Origin: an uncultured Sphingomonas sp.
GTDB taxonomy: Bacteria; Pseudomonadota; Alphaproteobacteria; Sphingomonadales; Sphingomonadaceae
NCBI GenBank assembly: GCA_913775315.1
Contig: CAJYIX010000019.1
Span: 1-64,000 of the forward strand
DNA length: 64,000 bases
Direction: 5' to 3'
A model generated the notes under the pieces. The model had not been told where the DNA came from, searched no databases, and saw only the letters and a list, made by a program, of their open reading frames with translations. Shown here piece by piece: positions 40,793-49,627 of this stretch. How positions within the stretch are numbered: position 1 is the stretch's first letter; the number at the start of each line of letters is the position of its first letter. The position numbers were made by a program, and so were the translations under genes.

Positions 40793-42012
40793 AGACGCTC
40801 TATCGCAATGCCCGCCTCGTCTGCCCCGAAACCGGCGAGCGCGAGGGCAGCCTGCTGGTCGAGGGCGACCGAATCGCTGCGACCGGCGTGGTCGAGGCGC
40901 CCGCCGACGCGACCGTCGTCGACTGCGGCGGCAAGTGGCTCGCCCCCGCGATCGTCGATCTGGGCGTATTCGCGGTGGACAAGGCGGCGTGCATCGCCGG
41001 CGGCATCGCGCGCGTCGGCCTGATGCCCGACCAGTCGCCGATCCTCGACGATCCCGGCATCGTCCAGCGCGCTGCGGCCAGCGGCAAGCCCGAGCTGTGG
41101 GTCCACCCGATCGCCGCGGCGACGCGCGAGTTGAAGGGCGTCGATCTCGCCGAAATGGCGATCAATGCGGAGGCGGGCGCGCGCGCCGTCGCCACCGGCC
41201 GCGGCTGGATCGCCGATTCGGGCGTCATGGCCCGCGTGCTCGGCTATGCCCGCGACCTCGGCCTCACCGTCATCGCCCATGCCGAGGATGGCGGCCTAAC
41301 CGCCAACGCCATCGCGACGGCGGGCGAAACCGCGACCCGCCTCGGCCTGCCCGCCGCGCCCGCGATCGCAGAGGCGCTGGCGATCGCCCGCGACCTGATG
41401 CTCGCCGAGCAATCGGGCGCGCGCATCCATTTCCGGCAGGTGACGACGGCGGCAGGCTTCGACCTGATCCGCCGGGCGAAGGCGCGCGGAATCGCCGTTA
41501 CCTGCGGTATCTCCCCGGCGCATCTGCTCCTCTCGGACAAAGCGGTGAGCGACTTCCGCACGTTCACCCGTCTGTCGCCGCCGCTGCGCGACGAAAGGGA
41601 CCGGGTGGGGGCGCTGACAGCGCTGGCGGACGGCACCATCGACGTGCTCTGCTCTGGTCACGACCCGCGCGGGCCGGAGGAAAAGCGCCTGCCCTTCGTC
41701 GATGCCGCGCCCGGCATGTCGGGGGCGGAGACGCTTCTCGCGCTGTCGCTCACCGCCGCGCGATCGGCCGACCTGTCGCTGGCGCAGGTATTCGACCGTC
41801 TGTCGCGTCAGCCAGCCTGGCTGATGGGGCTAGACTGCGGCACGCTGGAAGCCGGGATGGCCGCCGACCTCGTGCTTTTTGACGCGCATTCGCCGTGGCA
41901 GATCGTCGCCGACGCAATGGTCGCGCGGGCCGGTAACACGCCGTTCGACGGCCTGCCGGTTGAGGGCCGCGTCCTGCAAACAATCAAGGGCGGCGTCCGG
42001 CTCACCGCCTGA
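40789..42012 (+). CDS. Dihydroorotase-like subunit lacking metal ligands (PyrC')
   Basis: This 407-residue protein is related to type I dihydroorotases but the usual HxH zinc motif after strand one is absent: the region reads [10 protein letters not shown]. The later metal motif reads [15 protein letters not shown] instead of the active [16 protein letters not shown] is partly kept. This is the pattern of non-catalytic PyrC' proteins that stabilise PyrB in a dodecameric complex in Pseudomonas. It overlaps pyrB by 4 bp, consistent with such a complex. An active dihydroorotase must be encoded elsewhere. Confidence 0.85.
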   Translation: MKTLYRNARLVCPETGEREGSLLVEGDRIAATGVVEAPADATVVDCGGKWLAPAIVDLGVFAVDKAACIAGGIARVGLMPDQSPILDDPGIVQRAAASGKPELWVHPIAAATRELKGVDLAEMAINAEAGARAVATGRGWIADSGVMARVLGYARDLGLTVIAHAEDGGLTANAIATAGETATRLGLPAAPAIAEALAIARDLMLAEQSGARIHFRQVTTAAGFDLIRRAKARGIAVTCGISPAHLLLSDKAVSDFRTFTRLSPPLRDERDRVGALTALADGTIDVLCSGHDPRGPEEKRLPFVDAAPGMSGAETLLALSLTAARSADLSLAQVFDRLSRQPAWLMGLDCGTLEAGMAADLVLFDAHSPWQIVADAMVARAGNTPFDGLPVEGRVLQTIKGGVRLTA

Positions 42013-42042
42013 CGCCGCCCCCGCTCTCCGAACTCGAAATCC

Positions 42043-43332
42043 TTATCGCGAAGCCATCATCGGCCCGCGTGCCCAGCTTGCCGTCTGCTCGCCGAGCGCG
42101 GTGCGCACGAAGCAGCGGCCACCCTTGGCGCGCACGGTTGCGCAAAGCGACACCGCCTCGCCGCGCGAATAGCCGCCGACCGAAAGGCGATAGTAATTTG
42201 CTGATCCGACGCTGGCCGACATGCCGCGCGGCATCTGGCCGCTCAGCGCCGGTACGCGGCGGCTGATCCGGCCCCACGCGTCACGCGCGACGCCCGCATT
42301 CTCGAACGCGCCGAGCTGGACGACGTAATTCCCCTTTGCCGCGATCCGCGGGGCGGCGCGCATCGGCGCCGCGGCCATGCGAACCGGTGCGGCGACGAGC
42401 GACGCCGGGATCGCCTGAACGATCTCCCGCCGCTCGGCAAAGACGATCGCCGCGGCGCGCGGCACCTCTGCGGTCGCCACGACCGGCTTGGGCTCCGGCG
42501 CGGGCGCCTCGGGCTCGAGCGCCGGGGCATAGGCCGCGATCGGCGTCGGCACCGACGCCATCGCCACCGCCTCGTTCCGGTCGCGCAGCGCGAGCTGGAC
42601 GGGCATGCCGCCATCCTCGACCGCGGTCACGCCGAGCAGCGAGGCCACCTGATCCGACGCGCGCGAGGGGCGCGCGAACTGCGCCCACTGCATGATCCGC
42701 TGGTCCGCCTCGGCCGGCGACAGGTCGATGCCCGCGATCGTGCGCGCTTCCTGCCACTTGCCGGCAAGCGCCAGCGAGAGGGCGAGATTCTGGCGAACCT
42801 TCGACGTCGCCGCCGGGTCACGTGCCGCCTCGCCCAGCACCGCGACCGCGCCCATCGGGTCGCCGGCCAATGCGATTGCAAGACCCCGATCGGCGGGCTG
42901 CATGTCGCCGCCGTGGTCCTCGATCAGCTTGCGCGCTGCCTGCCAGTCGCCCAGCGCGATCTTGCTGAGCGCGAGGTTGAGCGCGATGCGCCCGTCCTTG
43001 CCGTCGAGCTTCAGCGCATCCTCGAACGCCTGCGCGGCGGAAGCGAAGCGGCCAGCGCCAAGATAGGTCCGACCGAGCAGCGTGCGATGTTCGGCGTTGT
43101 CGGGGACCAACAACACCGCCTGTTCGGCGCGGCCGATCGCCTCGTCATGCTTGCCGGCCTTCATCGCCTTTTCGGCGAGCCTGGCCTGCTTCGCGGCAGC
43201 CCGCACCTGCGCCTCCAAATCGCGATTGCCCGCGACTGCCGCGGCCGACTGCAGCGCGATACCGCCGACGGCGATCCCGCCGATCGCGGTCACCGCCGCC
43301 ATTCCAAGCCCGATCCGCTTGCCCCAATGCAT
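42043..43332 (-). CDS. TPR and SPOR domain protein
   Basis: This 429-residue protein has an N-terminal membrane anchor (GMAAVTAIGGIAVGGIAL), tetratricopeptide-like helical repeats (about 45-190), a Pro/Ala-rich linker, and a C-terminal SPOR domain (about 340-425, from GNYVVQLGAFENAG). SPOR domains bind denuded septal peptidoglycan, so the protein should localise to the division site with its repeats in the periplasm. A GGGGGA ribosome site precedes the ATG. It is the third gene of a ParA-RHH-SPOR operon. A second SPOR protein lies on the other side of parA. Confidence 0.85.
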   Translation of the reverse strand: MHWGKRIGLGMAAVTAIGGIAVGGIALQSAAAVAGNRDLEAQVRAAAKQARLAEKAMKAGKHDEAIGRAEQAVLLVPDNAEHRTLLGRTYLGAGRFASAAQAFEDALKLDGKDGRIALNLALSKIALGDWQAARKLIEDHGGDMQPADRGLAIALAGDPMGAVAVLGEAARDPAATSKVRQNLALSLALAGKWQEARTIAGIDLSPAEADQRIMQWAQFARPSRASDQVASLLGVTAVEDGGMPVQLALRDRNEAVAMASVPTPIAAYAPALEPEAPAPEPKPVVATAEVPRAAAIVFAERREIVQAIPASLVAAPVRMAAAPMRAAPRIAAKGNYVVQLGAFENAGVARDAWGRISRRVPALSGQMPRGMSASVGSANYYRLSVGGYSRGEAVSLCATVRAKGGRCFVRTALGEQTASWARGPMMASR

Positions 43333-43347
43333 CTTCCGTCCCCCGGT

Positions 43348-43842
43348 TCAGCGATTGCCGTCGTCGGGACGGATCTGCGCGGCAAGCGCCTCCACCCCGG
43401 CGAGGTTGTTCAGATAATTGTCGAGCGCCTCGGTCACGATCAGCTGGGCCGAACGGCCCTCGACCGCGGTGGCGAGGCGAAGTTTCAGGTGTCGCTCGGC
43501 ATCGAGCCGCAGCGTGAACGCCGCCTTGCCCCGCCGCGTCGAAACCGCGGCGGCCAGGCGGGAGAAATCGATCGGCGCCGGCTCGGCGGGCGCGCCCGCG
43601 ACCTCGCGCGACAATGCCTCTCGCTGGGCGATGACGGCGGGTTCGGGCGCGGTGTCGGGCACCGGCATTTCGGGCACCAGCGGCGCGATGTCGGCCGGCC
43701 CCCGGACCTCCCCGGTGTCGTTCCAGCCGAGATCGTCGAGCGCCGAGCCGACATGACCCTGCGGGCGCATCGCCGGGCGCGCATGTCCCTTGCGCGCCAG
43801 CAGACCGGAGGAGAGCGACGCGAGCGGCTTGGAAATGGTCAT
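43348..43842 (-). CDS. Ribbon-helix-helix protein partnered with ParA
   Basis: This 164-residue protein has a disordered Pro/Ala-rich N-terminal half. The C-terminal ribbon-helix-helix-like segment (about 106-146, KAAFTLRLDAERHLKLRLA then SAQLIVTEALDNYL) has the beta strand and two helices typical of the fold. Such proteins dimerise and bind DNA, and can serve as partition adaptors or repressors. ATG at 43842 lies 5 bp after the ParA stop. The basic tail KPLASLSSGLLARKGHARP at the start could contact ParA, as ParB-type partners use N-terminal arginines to stimulate ATPase. I do not know a named family. Confidence 0.68.
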   Translation of the reverse strand: MTISKPLASLSSGLLARKGHARPAMRPQGHVGSALDDLGWNDTGEVRGPADIAPLVPEMPVPDTAPEPAVIAQREALSREVAGAPAEPAPIDFSRLAAAVSTRRGKAAFTLRLDAERHLKLRLATAVEGRSAQLIVTEALDNYLNNLAGVEALAAQIRPDDGNR

Positions 43843-43847
43843 CGCGC

Positions 43848-44558
43848 TCAGCTCACCACGCGGCGGCCGAAGCCGCCCGTCGGACGCCCGGCAAAGCCCC
43901 CGGCCATCGCCGGCGCGGAAAAGACGGTGCGGCGGAAATTCTTCTCCAGCCGGTCGGACACATAGGTCCACAGCGCCTCGATCTCACCGGCCGAGCGGCT
44001 CTTGGCATCGACCTCCATCACCGTGCGCCCGTCGATCATCGATGCGGCGAAATCGGTGCGGTGGTGAATCGTGATCGGCGCGACGGTACCGTGCTGCGAC
44101 AGTGCGACCGCGGCCTCGGTGGTGATCCGCGCTTTCGGCGTGGCGGCGTTGACGACGAAGATCAGCGGCTTGCCCGCGCGATCGCACAGGTCGACCGTAG
44201 CGCCCACGGCGCGCAGATCGTGCGGGCTCGGCCGGGTCGGGATGACGATCAGCTCGGCGACCTGGATGACGCTCTGGATCGCCATCGTGATGGCGGGGGG
44301 CGTATCGATGACGGCGAGCTTGAACCCCTGCTGGCGCAGCACTTCCAGATCGGCGGCGAGGCGGGCGACGGTGGTCTGGGCAAAGGCCGGATAGTCGGCC
44401 TCCCGCTCGTTCCACCAATCGGCCAGGCTCCCCTGCGGGTCGATGTCGATCAGCACCACGGGGCCTGCGCCCACGCGCTCGGCCTGCACCGCCAGATGTC
44501 CGGACAAGGTGGTCTTGCCCGAGCCGCCTTTCTGCGATGCCATCGCCAGAACGCGCAT
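43848..44558 (-). CDS. ParA/MinD family ATPase
   Basis: This 236-residue ATPase has the deviant Walker A KGGSGKTT (10-17), switch I DIDPQGSLADWW (Asp-x-Asp-PQG) and Walker B VIDTPPA. It lacks the N-terminal helix-turn-helix of plasmid ParA, so it is of the small Soj/ParA type. It may move cargo on the nucleoid or set division position. The C-terminal tail (about 205-236) is Gly/Arg-rich. It is the first gene of an operon with an RHH protein and a SPOR protein, and no ParB is nearby. It is an orphan positioning ATPase rather than the chromosomal ParA. Confidence 0.9.
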   Translation of the reverse strand: MRVLAMASQKGGSGKTTLSGHLAVQAERVGAGPVVLIDIDPQGSLADWWNEREADYPAFAQTTVARLAADLEVLRQQGFKLAVIDTPPAITMAIQSVIQVAELIVIPTRPSPHDLRAVGATVDLCDRAGKPLIFVVNAATPKARITTEAAVALSQHGTVAPITIHHRTDFAASMIDGRTVMEVDAKSRSAGEIEALWTYVSDRLEKNFRRTVFSAPAMAGGFAGRPTGGFGRRVVS

Positions 44559-44659
44559 GTGATCCCCTGAATAGCCCGCGATTTCCAGGGTGGGATTGCC
44601 ACGACAGGGGTTCAGATAGAGTTAACGCCGATAAGGACGTGCGAACGGGGGCGGTTAAA

Positions 44660-44688
44660 TTTCCGGAAAGCTTTGCCAACCATGGTTG
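44660..44688. promoter_or_regulatory. Two palindromes in the parA / Sel1-SPOR divergent region
   Basis: TTTCCGGAAA (44660-44669) and CAACCATGGTTG (44677-44688) are both perfect palindromes, with centres 18 bp apart. They lie about midway between the divergent starts at 44558 and 44730. They could be operator or centromere-like sites for the RHH protein. This is inference from symmetry and position. Confidence 0.4.
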
Positions 44689-44729
44689 ATCGGCGTTATC
44701 CATGCATGGGTCAGGGTGGGGTTGTTCGT

Positions 44730-45740
44730 ATGCGCAAGTCGATGGTCGTCGCCGCCTTTCTGTTCGCGCCGCTGGTCGCCGCTGCGCCGATGCAGACGCC
44801 AGCGCCCGCGAACGTGGTGAAGTCCGGCGTCGATGCCTGGGCGCGCGGCGAATACAAGAAGGCGGTCGAGCTCTGGCGCGCGCCCGCGGTCGCCGGCGAT
44901 GCGGACGCGCAGTTCAACCTGGGGCAAGCCTACAAGCTCGGCCGCGGCGTCCCCACCGACCTCGGTCTTGCCGAGGAATGGTATCGGAAGGCTGCGGTCC
45001 AGGGCCATCGTCAGGCAGAGGACAATTACGGCCTCGCCCTGTTTCAGAACAACAAGCGGTCGGAAGCGGTGAAGTGGCTGGAGAAATCCGTCGCCCGCGG
45101 CGAGCCGCGTGCGCAGTTCGTGCTCGGTACGATGCTGTTCAACGGCGACGTGGTGCAAAAGGATTGGGTCCGCGCCTATGCGCTGATGGTCCGCGCCAAT
45201 TCGACCGGCCTGCCTCAGGCGGGTAACACGCTGGCACAGATGGACCGCTATATCGGGTTGCAGGAGCGGCAGCAGGGCCTCGCCCTCGCCCGCCAGCTCG
45301 AGAGCGGCACCGCGGTGGCCAGCGGCCCCGCCGCCGGCACCGTCGCGAGCGCCGAGGTGCCGCCGCCTGCTTCGCGTCCCGCCACGGTTCAGCCGCAGCC
45401 GCGCCCGACGCCCCGCGCTGCTGCCCCCGCGCCGAAGCCGGTGCCGGCACCCGCGCCAAAACCCGTCGCCGCCAAGCCCGCACCGAAGCCCGCCCCCGCC
45501 GCGCCTGCACGCAAGGACGGCGGCTGGCGCGTCCAGCTGGGCGCGTTCCGTGACGCCGGCAACGCCCGCGACCAGTGGGGCAAGGCGGCAGGCAGCCGGC
45601 CCGGCGCACAACCATTTTACGTAACGGCGGGCGCCGTGACGCGCCTGCTCGCCGGCCCGTATGGCTCGAGCGCCGAGGCGGCGAAGGCTTGCGCGGCGGT
45701 CAAGCGCGCCGGCATCGCCTGTCTGCCGACGAAGGGCTGA
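44730..45740 (+). CDS. Sel1-repeat and SPOR domain protein
   Basis: This 336-residue exported protein has a signal peptide (MRKSMVVAAFLFAPLVAA). Two to three Sel1-like repeats follow (DADAQFNLGQAYKLGRGV, AEEWYRKAAVQGHRQAEDNYGLALF, EPRAQFVLGTMLFNG), then a Pro/Ala-rich linker, and a C-terminal SPOR domain (about 262-336, GGWRVQLGAFRDAGNARDQW). It is expected at the division septum in the periplasm. ATG at 44730 has GGTGGGG upstream; the frame extends to 44673 without a signal peptide. It is divergent from the parA operon, which carries a second SPOR protein. Confidence 0.85.
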   Translation: MRKSMVVAAFLFAPLVAAAPMQTPAPANVVKSGVDAWARGEYKKAVELWRAPAVAGDADAQFNLGQAYKLGRGVPTDLGLAEEWYRKAAVQGHRQAEDNYGLALFQNNKRSEAVKWLEKSVARGEPRAQFVLGTMLFNGDVVQKDWVRAYALMVRANSTGLPQAGNTLAQMDRYIGLQERQQGLALARQLESGTAVASGPAAGTVASAEVPPPASRPATVQPQPRPTPRAAAPAPKPVPAPAPKPVAAKPAPKPAPAAPARKDGGWRVQLGAFRDAGNARDQWGKAAGSRPGAQPFYVTAGAVTRLLAGPYGSSAEAAKACAAVKRAGIACLPTKG

Positions 45741-45751
45741 CTACGTACGCC

Positions 45752-45815
45752 CGCGAAAGCGGGGGTCCAGGGCCGCGAACGTCGTCCTGCTTGGCTCTGG
45801 GCTCCCGTTTTCGCG
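45752..45815. repeat. Inverted repeat pair between converging genes
   Basis: Arms 45752-45773 and 45794-45815 are inverted 22-nt copies with a few mismatches and a 20-nt loop. They carry the CGCGAAAGCGGG core seen in this repeat family. The element sits between the Sel1-SPOR stop and the converging serB stop and may end both transcripts. Confidence 0.65.
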
Positions 45816-45825
45816 TGAGCACGGC

Positions 45826-46713
45826 TTAGTCGTGCACCCAATCCGCCCGCGCAATCCCCTGCGCATAGAGTAGTGCGGTCAGATCGCCATGATCGACCCG
45901 CGCGCCCGCCGCCGCCGCGACGATCGGCTTGGCGTGATAGGCGACGCCCAGTCCGGCCGCGCGGATCATCGGCAGGTCGTTGGCGCCGTCGCCCACTGCC
46001 ATCGTCTGCGACAGGTCGAGGCCAAGTTCCGCGGCGACCGCGCGCAGCGTCGTCTCCTTTGTGGCCGAATCGACGATCGGCTTCTCGACCGCGCCGGTCA
46101 GCGCGCCGCCCTCGATCAGCAGCCGGTTGGCGATCACCCGGTCGAAGCCGATCTCGGCCCCCACCGGCTCGGCGAAACGCGTGAACCCACCCGATACCAG
46201 CACCGCCGTCGCGCCCCGCGCGCGCATCGTCCGGATCAGGGTCCGCGCACCCGGCATCAGCGTCACCCGCTCGGCGAGGCACCGGTCGATCGCGCCCTCT
46301 TCAAGCCCCTTCAGCAGCGCCACCCGCGCATCGAGCGCCGCGGCGAAGTCGAGTTCGCCGCGCATCGCCCGCTCGGTCACGTCCGCGATCTGCGATTTGA
46401 TCCCGGCATAGTCGGCGAGCTCGTCGATGCATTCGACGGGGATCATCGTAGAGTCCATGTCGGCGACGACCAGCCGCTTTTCGCGGTTCGCGGCGGGCTG
46501 GACGAAGACGTCGACGCCCTCAAACACGCCCTCAAGCGCGCCACGCGCAGCAGCGATATTGCCGGCAAACGGAATGTCGGCGGCGATTCCGTCGTCGAGC
46601 CACACGGCGTCCGCGCCCGCCAGCCCCAGGTCGTCAAGGCGCGCCAGCGCGGCCAGGAGCATGTCGCTGTCCAGCCCGTTGCCGATCAGCGTTGCAACTG
46701 CGTCCATTCCCAT
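45826..46713 (-). CDS. serB: Phosphoserine phosphatase
   Basis: SerB removes phosphate from phosphoserine in the last step of serine synthesis. The 295-residue protein has a weakly conserved N-terminal regulatory half and a HAD domain. HAD motif I is [10 protein letters not shown], motif [13 protein letters not shown], and the C-terminal motif [12 protein letters not shown]. The DMDST form is characteristic of SerB. It is divergent from miaA with a strong inverted repeat between them at 46730. A start at the third residue (MDAVATL) is an alternative. Confidence 0.96.
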   Translation of the reverse strand: MGMDAVATLIGNGLDSDMLLAALARLDDLGLAGADAVWLDDGIAADIPFAGNIAAARGALEGVFEGVDVFVQPAANREKRLVVADMDSTMIPVECIDELADYAGIKSQIADVTERAMRGELDFAAALDARVALLKGLEEGAIDRCLAERVTLMPGARTLIRTMRARGATAVLVSGGFTRFAEPVGAEIGFDRVIANRLLIEGGALTGAVEKPIVDSATKETTLRAVAAELGLDLSQTMAVGDGANDLPMIRAAGLGVAYHAKPIVAAAAGARVDHGDLTALLYAQGIARADWVHD

Positions 46714-46729
46714 CCCCGTTCGTGTCGAC

Positions 46730-46783
46730 CTTGTCGAAGCACCGGCCTTTCTTCAGAGGAAGCAAAGGCGGCCCTTCGACAAG
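46730..46783. repeat. 54-nt hairpin repeat between serB and miaA
   Basis: CTTGTCGAAG and CTTCGACAAG form perfect 10-bp outer arms. Inner sequence (GGCCTTTCTTC and GAAGCAAAGG) pairs further, with a 4-nt loop at 46755-46758. This differs from the CCCGG-type repeats elsewhere in the window. It lies in the divergent promoter region of serB and miaA. Confidence 0.65.
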
Positions 46784-46805
46784 CGAGGGGCGAGCGGTGA
46801 AGACG

Positions 46806-47723
46806 ATGACCGATAATCCCAAGCTCGCGCTCATTGCAGGCCCCACCGCCAGCGGCAAGTCCGCGCTGGCGATCACGCTGGCGCAGCGGAACGGCGGCAC
46901 TGTCATCAACGCCGATTCGGCGCAGGTCTATCGCGACCTGCGCATCCTCTCTGCCCGCCCCTCGGCCGAGGAAGCAGCGAGCGTACCGCACCGCCTGTTC
47001 GGCTTTATCGACGGCGCGGAAAGCTGCTCCGCCGCGCGCTGGGCCGCCGATGCACGGGCCGAGATCGCGGCGGCGCACGCGGCGGGTTCGCTGCCGATCC
47101 TTGTCGGGGGCACCGGGCTCTATATCCGCACGCTCCTCGACGGCATTGCCCCCGTCCCCGCGATCGACCCGGCGATCCGCGACGCCGTCCGCGCGCTCCC
47201 GGTCGCGGAGGCGCATGCCGCCCTGTCCCGCGAGGACCCCGATGCCGCCCGCCGCCTCGCCCCCGCCGACACCACCCGCGTCGCCCGCGCGCTCGAAGTC
47301 GTGCGCTCGACCGGCCGCACGCTCGCTCAATGGCAGGCTGCACGCGAGGGCGGGATCGCCGATTGCGTGACGCTCGCCCCGCTGATCCTGCTGCCCGACC
47401 GCGAATGGCTGTTTGCCCGCTGCGACGCGCGCCTCGCGGCAATGTTCGAAGACGGCGGGATCGACGAGGTTCGCGCGCTCCTCGCCCGCACCGACATTCC
47501 GAACGACGCGCCCATCCGCCGTGCGATCGGCATACCCGAGATTGCAGCGATGCTTGCGGGCCAGATCGACCGCGAGGAAGCCCTCGATCACGCACGCCTG
47601 TCGACCCGCCAATATGCCAAGCGCCAGTACACCTGGTTCCGCAACCAGCCACCCGCCGACTGGCCACGCGAAACCAGAACGCCACCCACTGAATTGTTAG
47701 ATTATTTCTCTTTTGCGGGTTGA
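46806..47723 (+). CDS. miaA: tRNA dimethylallyltransferase
   Basis: MiaA adds an isopentenyl group to A37 of tRNAs reading UNN codons. The 305-residue protein has the P-loop [47 protein letters not shown], and the C-terminal [19 protein letters not shown] at 46806 is chosen for the family length; the frame is open to 46692 through the hairpin repeat. It is followed 73 bp later by ilvB. Confidence 0.97.
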   Translation: MTDNPKLALIAGPTASGKSALAITLAQRNGGTVINADSAQVYRDLRILSARPSAEEAASVPHRLFGFIDGAESCSAARWAADARAEIAAAHAAGSLPILVGGTGLYIRTLLDGIAPVPAIDPAIRDAVRALPVAEAHAALSREDPDAARRLAPADTTRVARALEVVRSTGRTLAQWQAAREGGIADCVTLAPLILLPDREWLFARCDARLAAMFEDGGIDEVRALLARTDIPNDAPIRRAIGIPEIAAMLAGQIDREEALDHARLSTRQYAKRQYTWFRNQPPADWPRETRTPPTELLDYFSFAG

Positions 47724-47796
47724 CGTGTATTTTTCATGCGGGTAGCAGCGCCGCTCCCGCAGTGCTATCGCAGCGCAGCAGAAACGGAGACGTATC

Positions 47797-49560
47797 GTGA
47801 CCGAGAAGAGTGGAGCCGATATCCTTGTCGAGGCGCTGACCGACCTCGGCGTGGAAGTCGTCTTCGGCTATCCGGGCGGCGCGGTACTTCCCATCTATGA
47901 TGCGCTGTTCAAGAACGGGAAGGCCCGCGGCGACCGCGCGATCCGCCACATCCTCGTCCGCCACGAACAGGCGGCGACCCACGCGGCGGAGGGCTATGCG
48001 CGGGCGACGGGGAAGCCCGGCGTAGTGCTCGTGACCAGCGGCCCCGGCGCGACCAATGCCGTCACCGGCATCACCGACGCGCTGATGGATTCGATCCCGA
48101 TGGTCGTCATCACCGGCCAGGTGCCGACGACGCTGATCGGCTCGGACGCGTTCCAGGAGGCCGATACCGTCGGCATCACTCGCCACTGCACCAAGCACAA
48201 CTATCTGGTGAAGGACCCCGCGCGCCTCGGCGACGTGGTGCACGAGGCGTTCCATATCGCCACCTCCGGCCGCCCCGGCCCGGTGGTGATCGACATTCCC
48301 AAGGACGTGCAGGTCGCGACCGCCAAGTATCGCAAGCCCGGCCCGATCCAGCACAAGACCTATCGCCCGCAGGTGAAGGCCGAGCGTTCGCTGATCGAGG
48401 CGGCCGTGGACATGCTGGCGGCGGCGGAGCGCCCGATCCTCTACACCGGCGGCGGCATCATCAATGCAGGACCCGGCGCGTCGCAGATGCTGCGCGAGCT
48501 GGCCCGGATCACCGGCGCGCCCGTTACCTCGACGCTGATGGGTCTGGGTGCCCTGCCCGCCTCCAGCCCTCAATGGCTGGGAATGCTGGGGATGCACGGC
48601 ACCTACGAGGCCAATCACGCGATGAATCAGGCCGACCTGATCGTCGCGATCGGGGCGCGCTTCGACGATCGCGTGACCGGCAGGCTCGATGCGTTCGCGC
48701 CGAACGCGCGGAAAATCCATATCGACATCGACCGGTCGAGCATCAACAAGATCGTCCGCGCCGACCTGTCGATCGTCGCCGACGCCGGCCGCGCGATCGA
48801 GGACATGGTGCTCGTCTGGAAGTCGCGGCGGCATCCCAAGCCCGACCTGTCCGAATGGTGGCGGCGGATCGAGGGCTGGCGCGCGGTGCGCTGCCTCGAC
48901 TTCCCCGAGAGCAGCAGCGAGATCATGCCGCAGCGGGCGATCCGCGCGCTCTATGAGGCGACCAAGGCCAAGACCCCGATCATCACGACCGAGGTCGGCC
49001 AGCACCAGATGTGGGCCGCCCAGCATTTCGGGTTCGAGGCGCCGAACAAGTGGCTGACCAGCGGCGGTCTCGGCACGATGGGCTATGGCCTGCCCGCCGC
49101 GATCGGCGCGCAGATCGGTAATCCGGGTGCGCTCGTGATCGACATCGCCGGCGAAGCCTCGATCCAGATGAACATTCAGGAGCTGGCGACCGCGACGCAG
49201 TACCGCCTCCCGGTCAAGATCTTCATCCTCAACAACGAATATATGGGCATGGTCCGCCAGTGGCAGGAGCTGACCTATGAGAGCCGCTATGCCGAAAGCT
49301 ATTCGGACAGCCTGCCCGACTTCGTGAAGCTGGGCGAGGCGTACGGGTGGAAGGGTATCCGCATCGAACGGCCCGATCACCTCGACGCCGGCATCGCCGA
49401 GATGCTGGCGCATGACGGCCCGGTGATCGTCGACTGCATGGTGGCGAAGCTCGCCAACTGCTTCCCGATGATCCCGTCCGGCGCCGCGCACACCGACATG
49501 ATCCTTCAGGCGAACGAAGTGTCGGGAACGATGGACGACGAGGCCAAGGCGCTGGTCTGA
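47797..49560 (+). CDS. ilvB: Acetolactate synthase large subunit
   Basis: This thiamine-diphosphate enzyme condenses pyruvate units in valine, leucine and isoleucine synthesis. The 587-residue protein has VVFGYPGGAVLPIYDAL, the catalytic Glu in HEQAATHAAEGYARATG, the FAD/mid domain, and the ThDP-binding GEASIQMNIQELATA...NNEYMGMVRQWQ. Translation starts at GTG 47797, with GGAG upstream. It is followed by ilvN and ilvC on the same strand. I looked for a branched-chain leader peptide between miaA and ilvB and did not find one. Confidence 0.97.
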   Translation: MTEKSGADILVEALTDLGVEVVFGYPGGAVLPIYDALFKNGKARGDRAIRHILVRHEQAATHAAEGYARATGKPGVVLVTSGPGATNAVTGITDALMDSIPMVVITGQVPTTLIGSDAFQEADTVGITRHCTKHNYLVKDPARLGDVVHEAFHIATSGRPGPVVIDIPKDVQVATAKYRKPGPIQHKTYRPQVKAERSLIEAAVDMLAAAERPILYTGGGIINAGPGASQMLRELARITGAPVTSTLMGLGALPASSPQWLGMLGMHGTYEANHAMNQADLIVAIGARFDDRVTGRLDAFAPNARKIHIDIDRSSINKIVRADLSIVADAGRAIEDMVLVWKSRRHPKPDLSEWWRRIEGWRAVRCLDFPESSSEIMPQRAIRALYEATKAKTPIITTEVGQHQMWAAQHFGFEAPNKWLTSGGLGTMGYGLPAAIGAQIGNPGALVIDIAGEASIQMNIQELATATQYRLPVKIFILNNEYMGMVRQWQELTYESRYAESYSDSLPDFVKLGEAYGWKGIRIERPDHLDAGIAEMLAHDGPVIVDCMVAKLANCFPMIPSGAAHTDMILQANEVSGTMDDEAKALV

Positions 49561-49597
49561 CCGCGCCCGCCCCGCCGCGCTCGCACGATAACAGGGA

Positions 49598-49622
49598 GAT
49601 CCTGGCCTGCGCCGGGATGACG
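49598..49622. repeat. Single REPIN-like repeat between ilvB and ilvN
   Basis: This 25-nt copy of the repeat family carries GCCGGGATGACG in the inverted orientation and is unpaired here. It ends 5 bp before the ilvN start, so it could form part of the ilvN ribosome-site context. Confidence 0.45.
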
Positions 49623-49627
49623 TAAAG

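Noticed and set aside
40789..42012. Active dihydroorotase (pyrC)
   Set aside because: The HxH zinc ligands and the distal DHAPH-type motif are missing.
43848..44558. Chromosomal ParA/Soj of the ParABS system
   Set aside because: No ParB or parS site is adjacent, and the gene is coupled to an RHH and SPOR gene.
47724..47796. Possible branched-chain leader peptide and attenuator before ilvB
   Set aside because: A short frame from 47736 exists but is not rich in Val, Leu or Ile, and there is no terminator/antiterminator pair.
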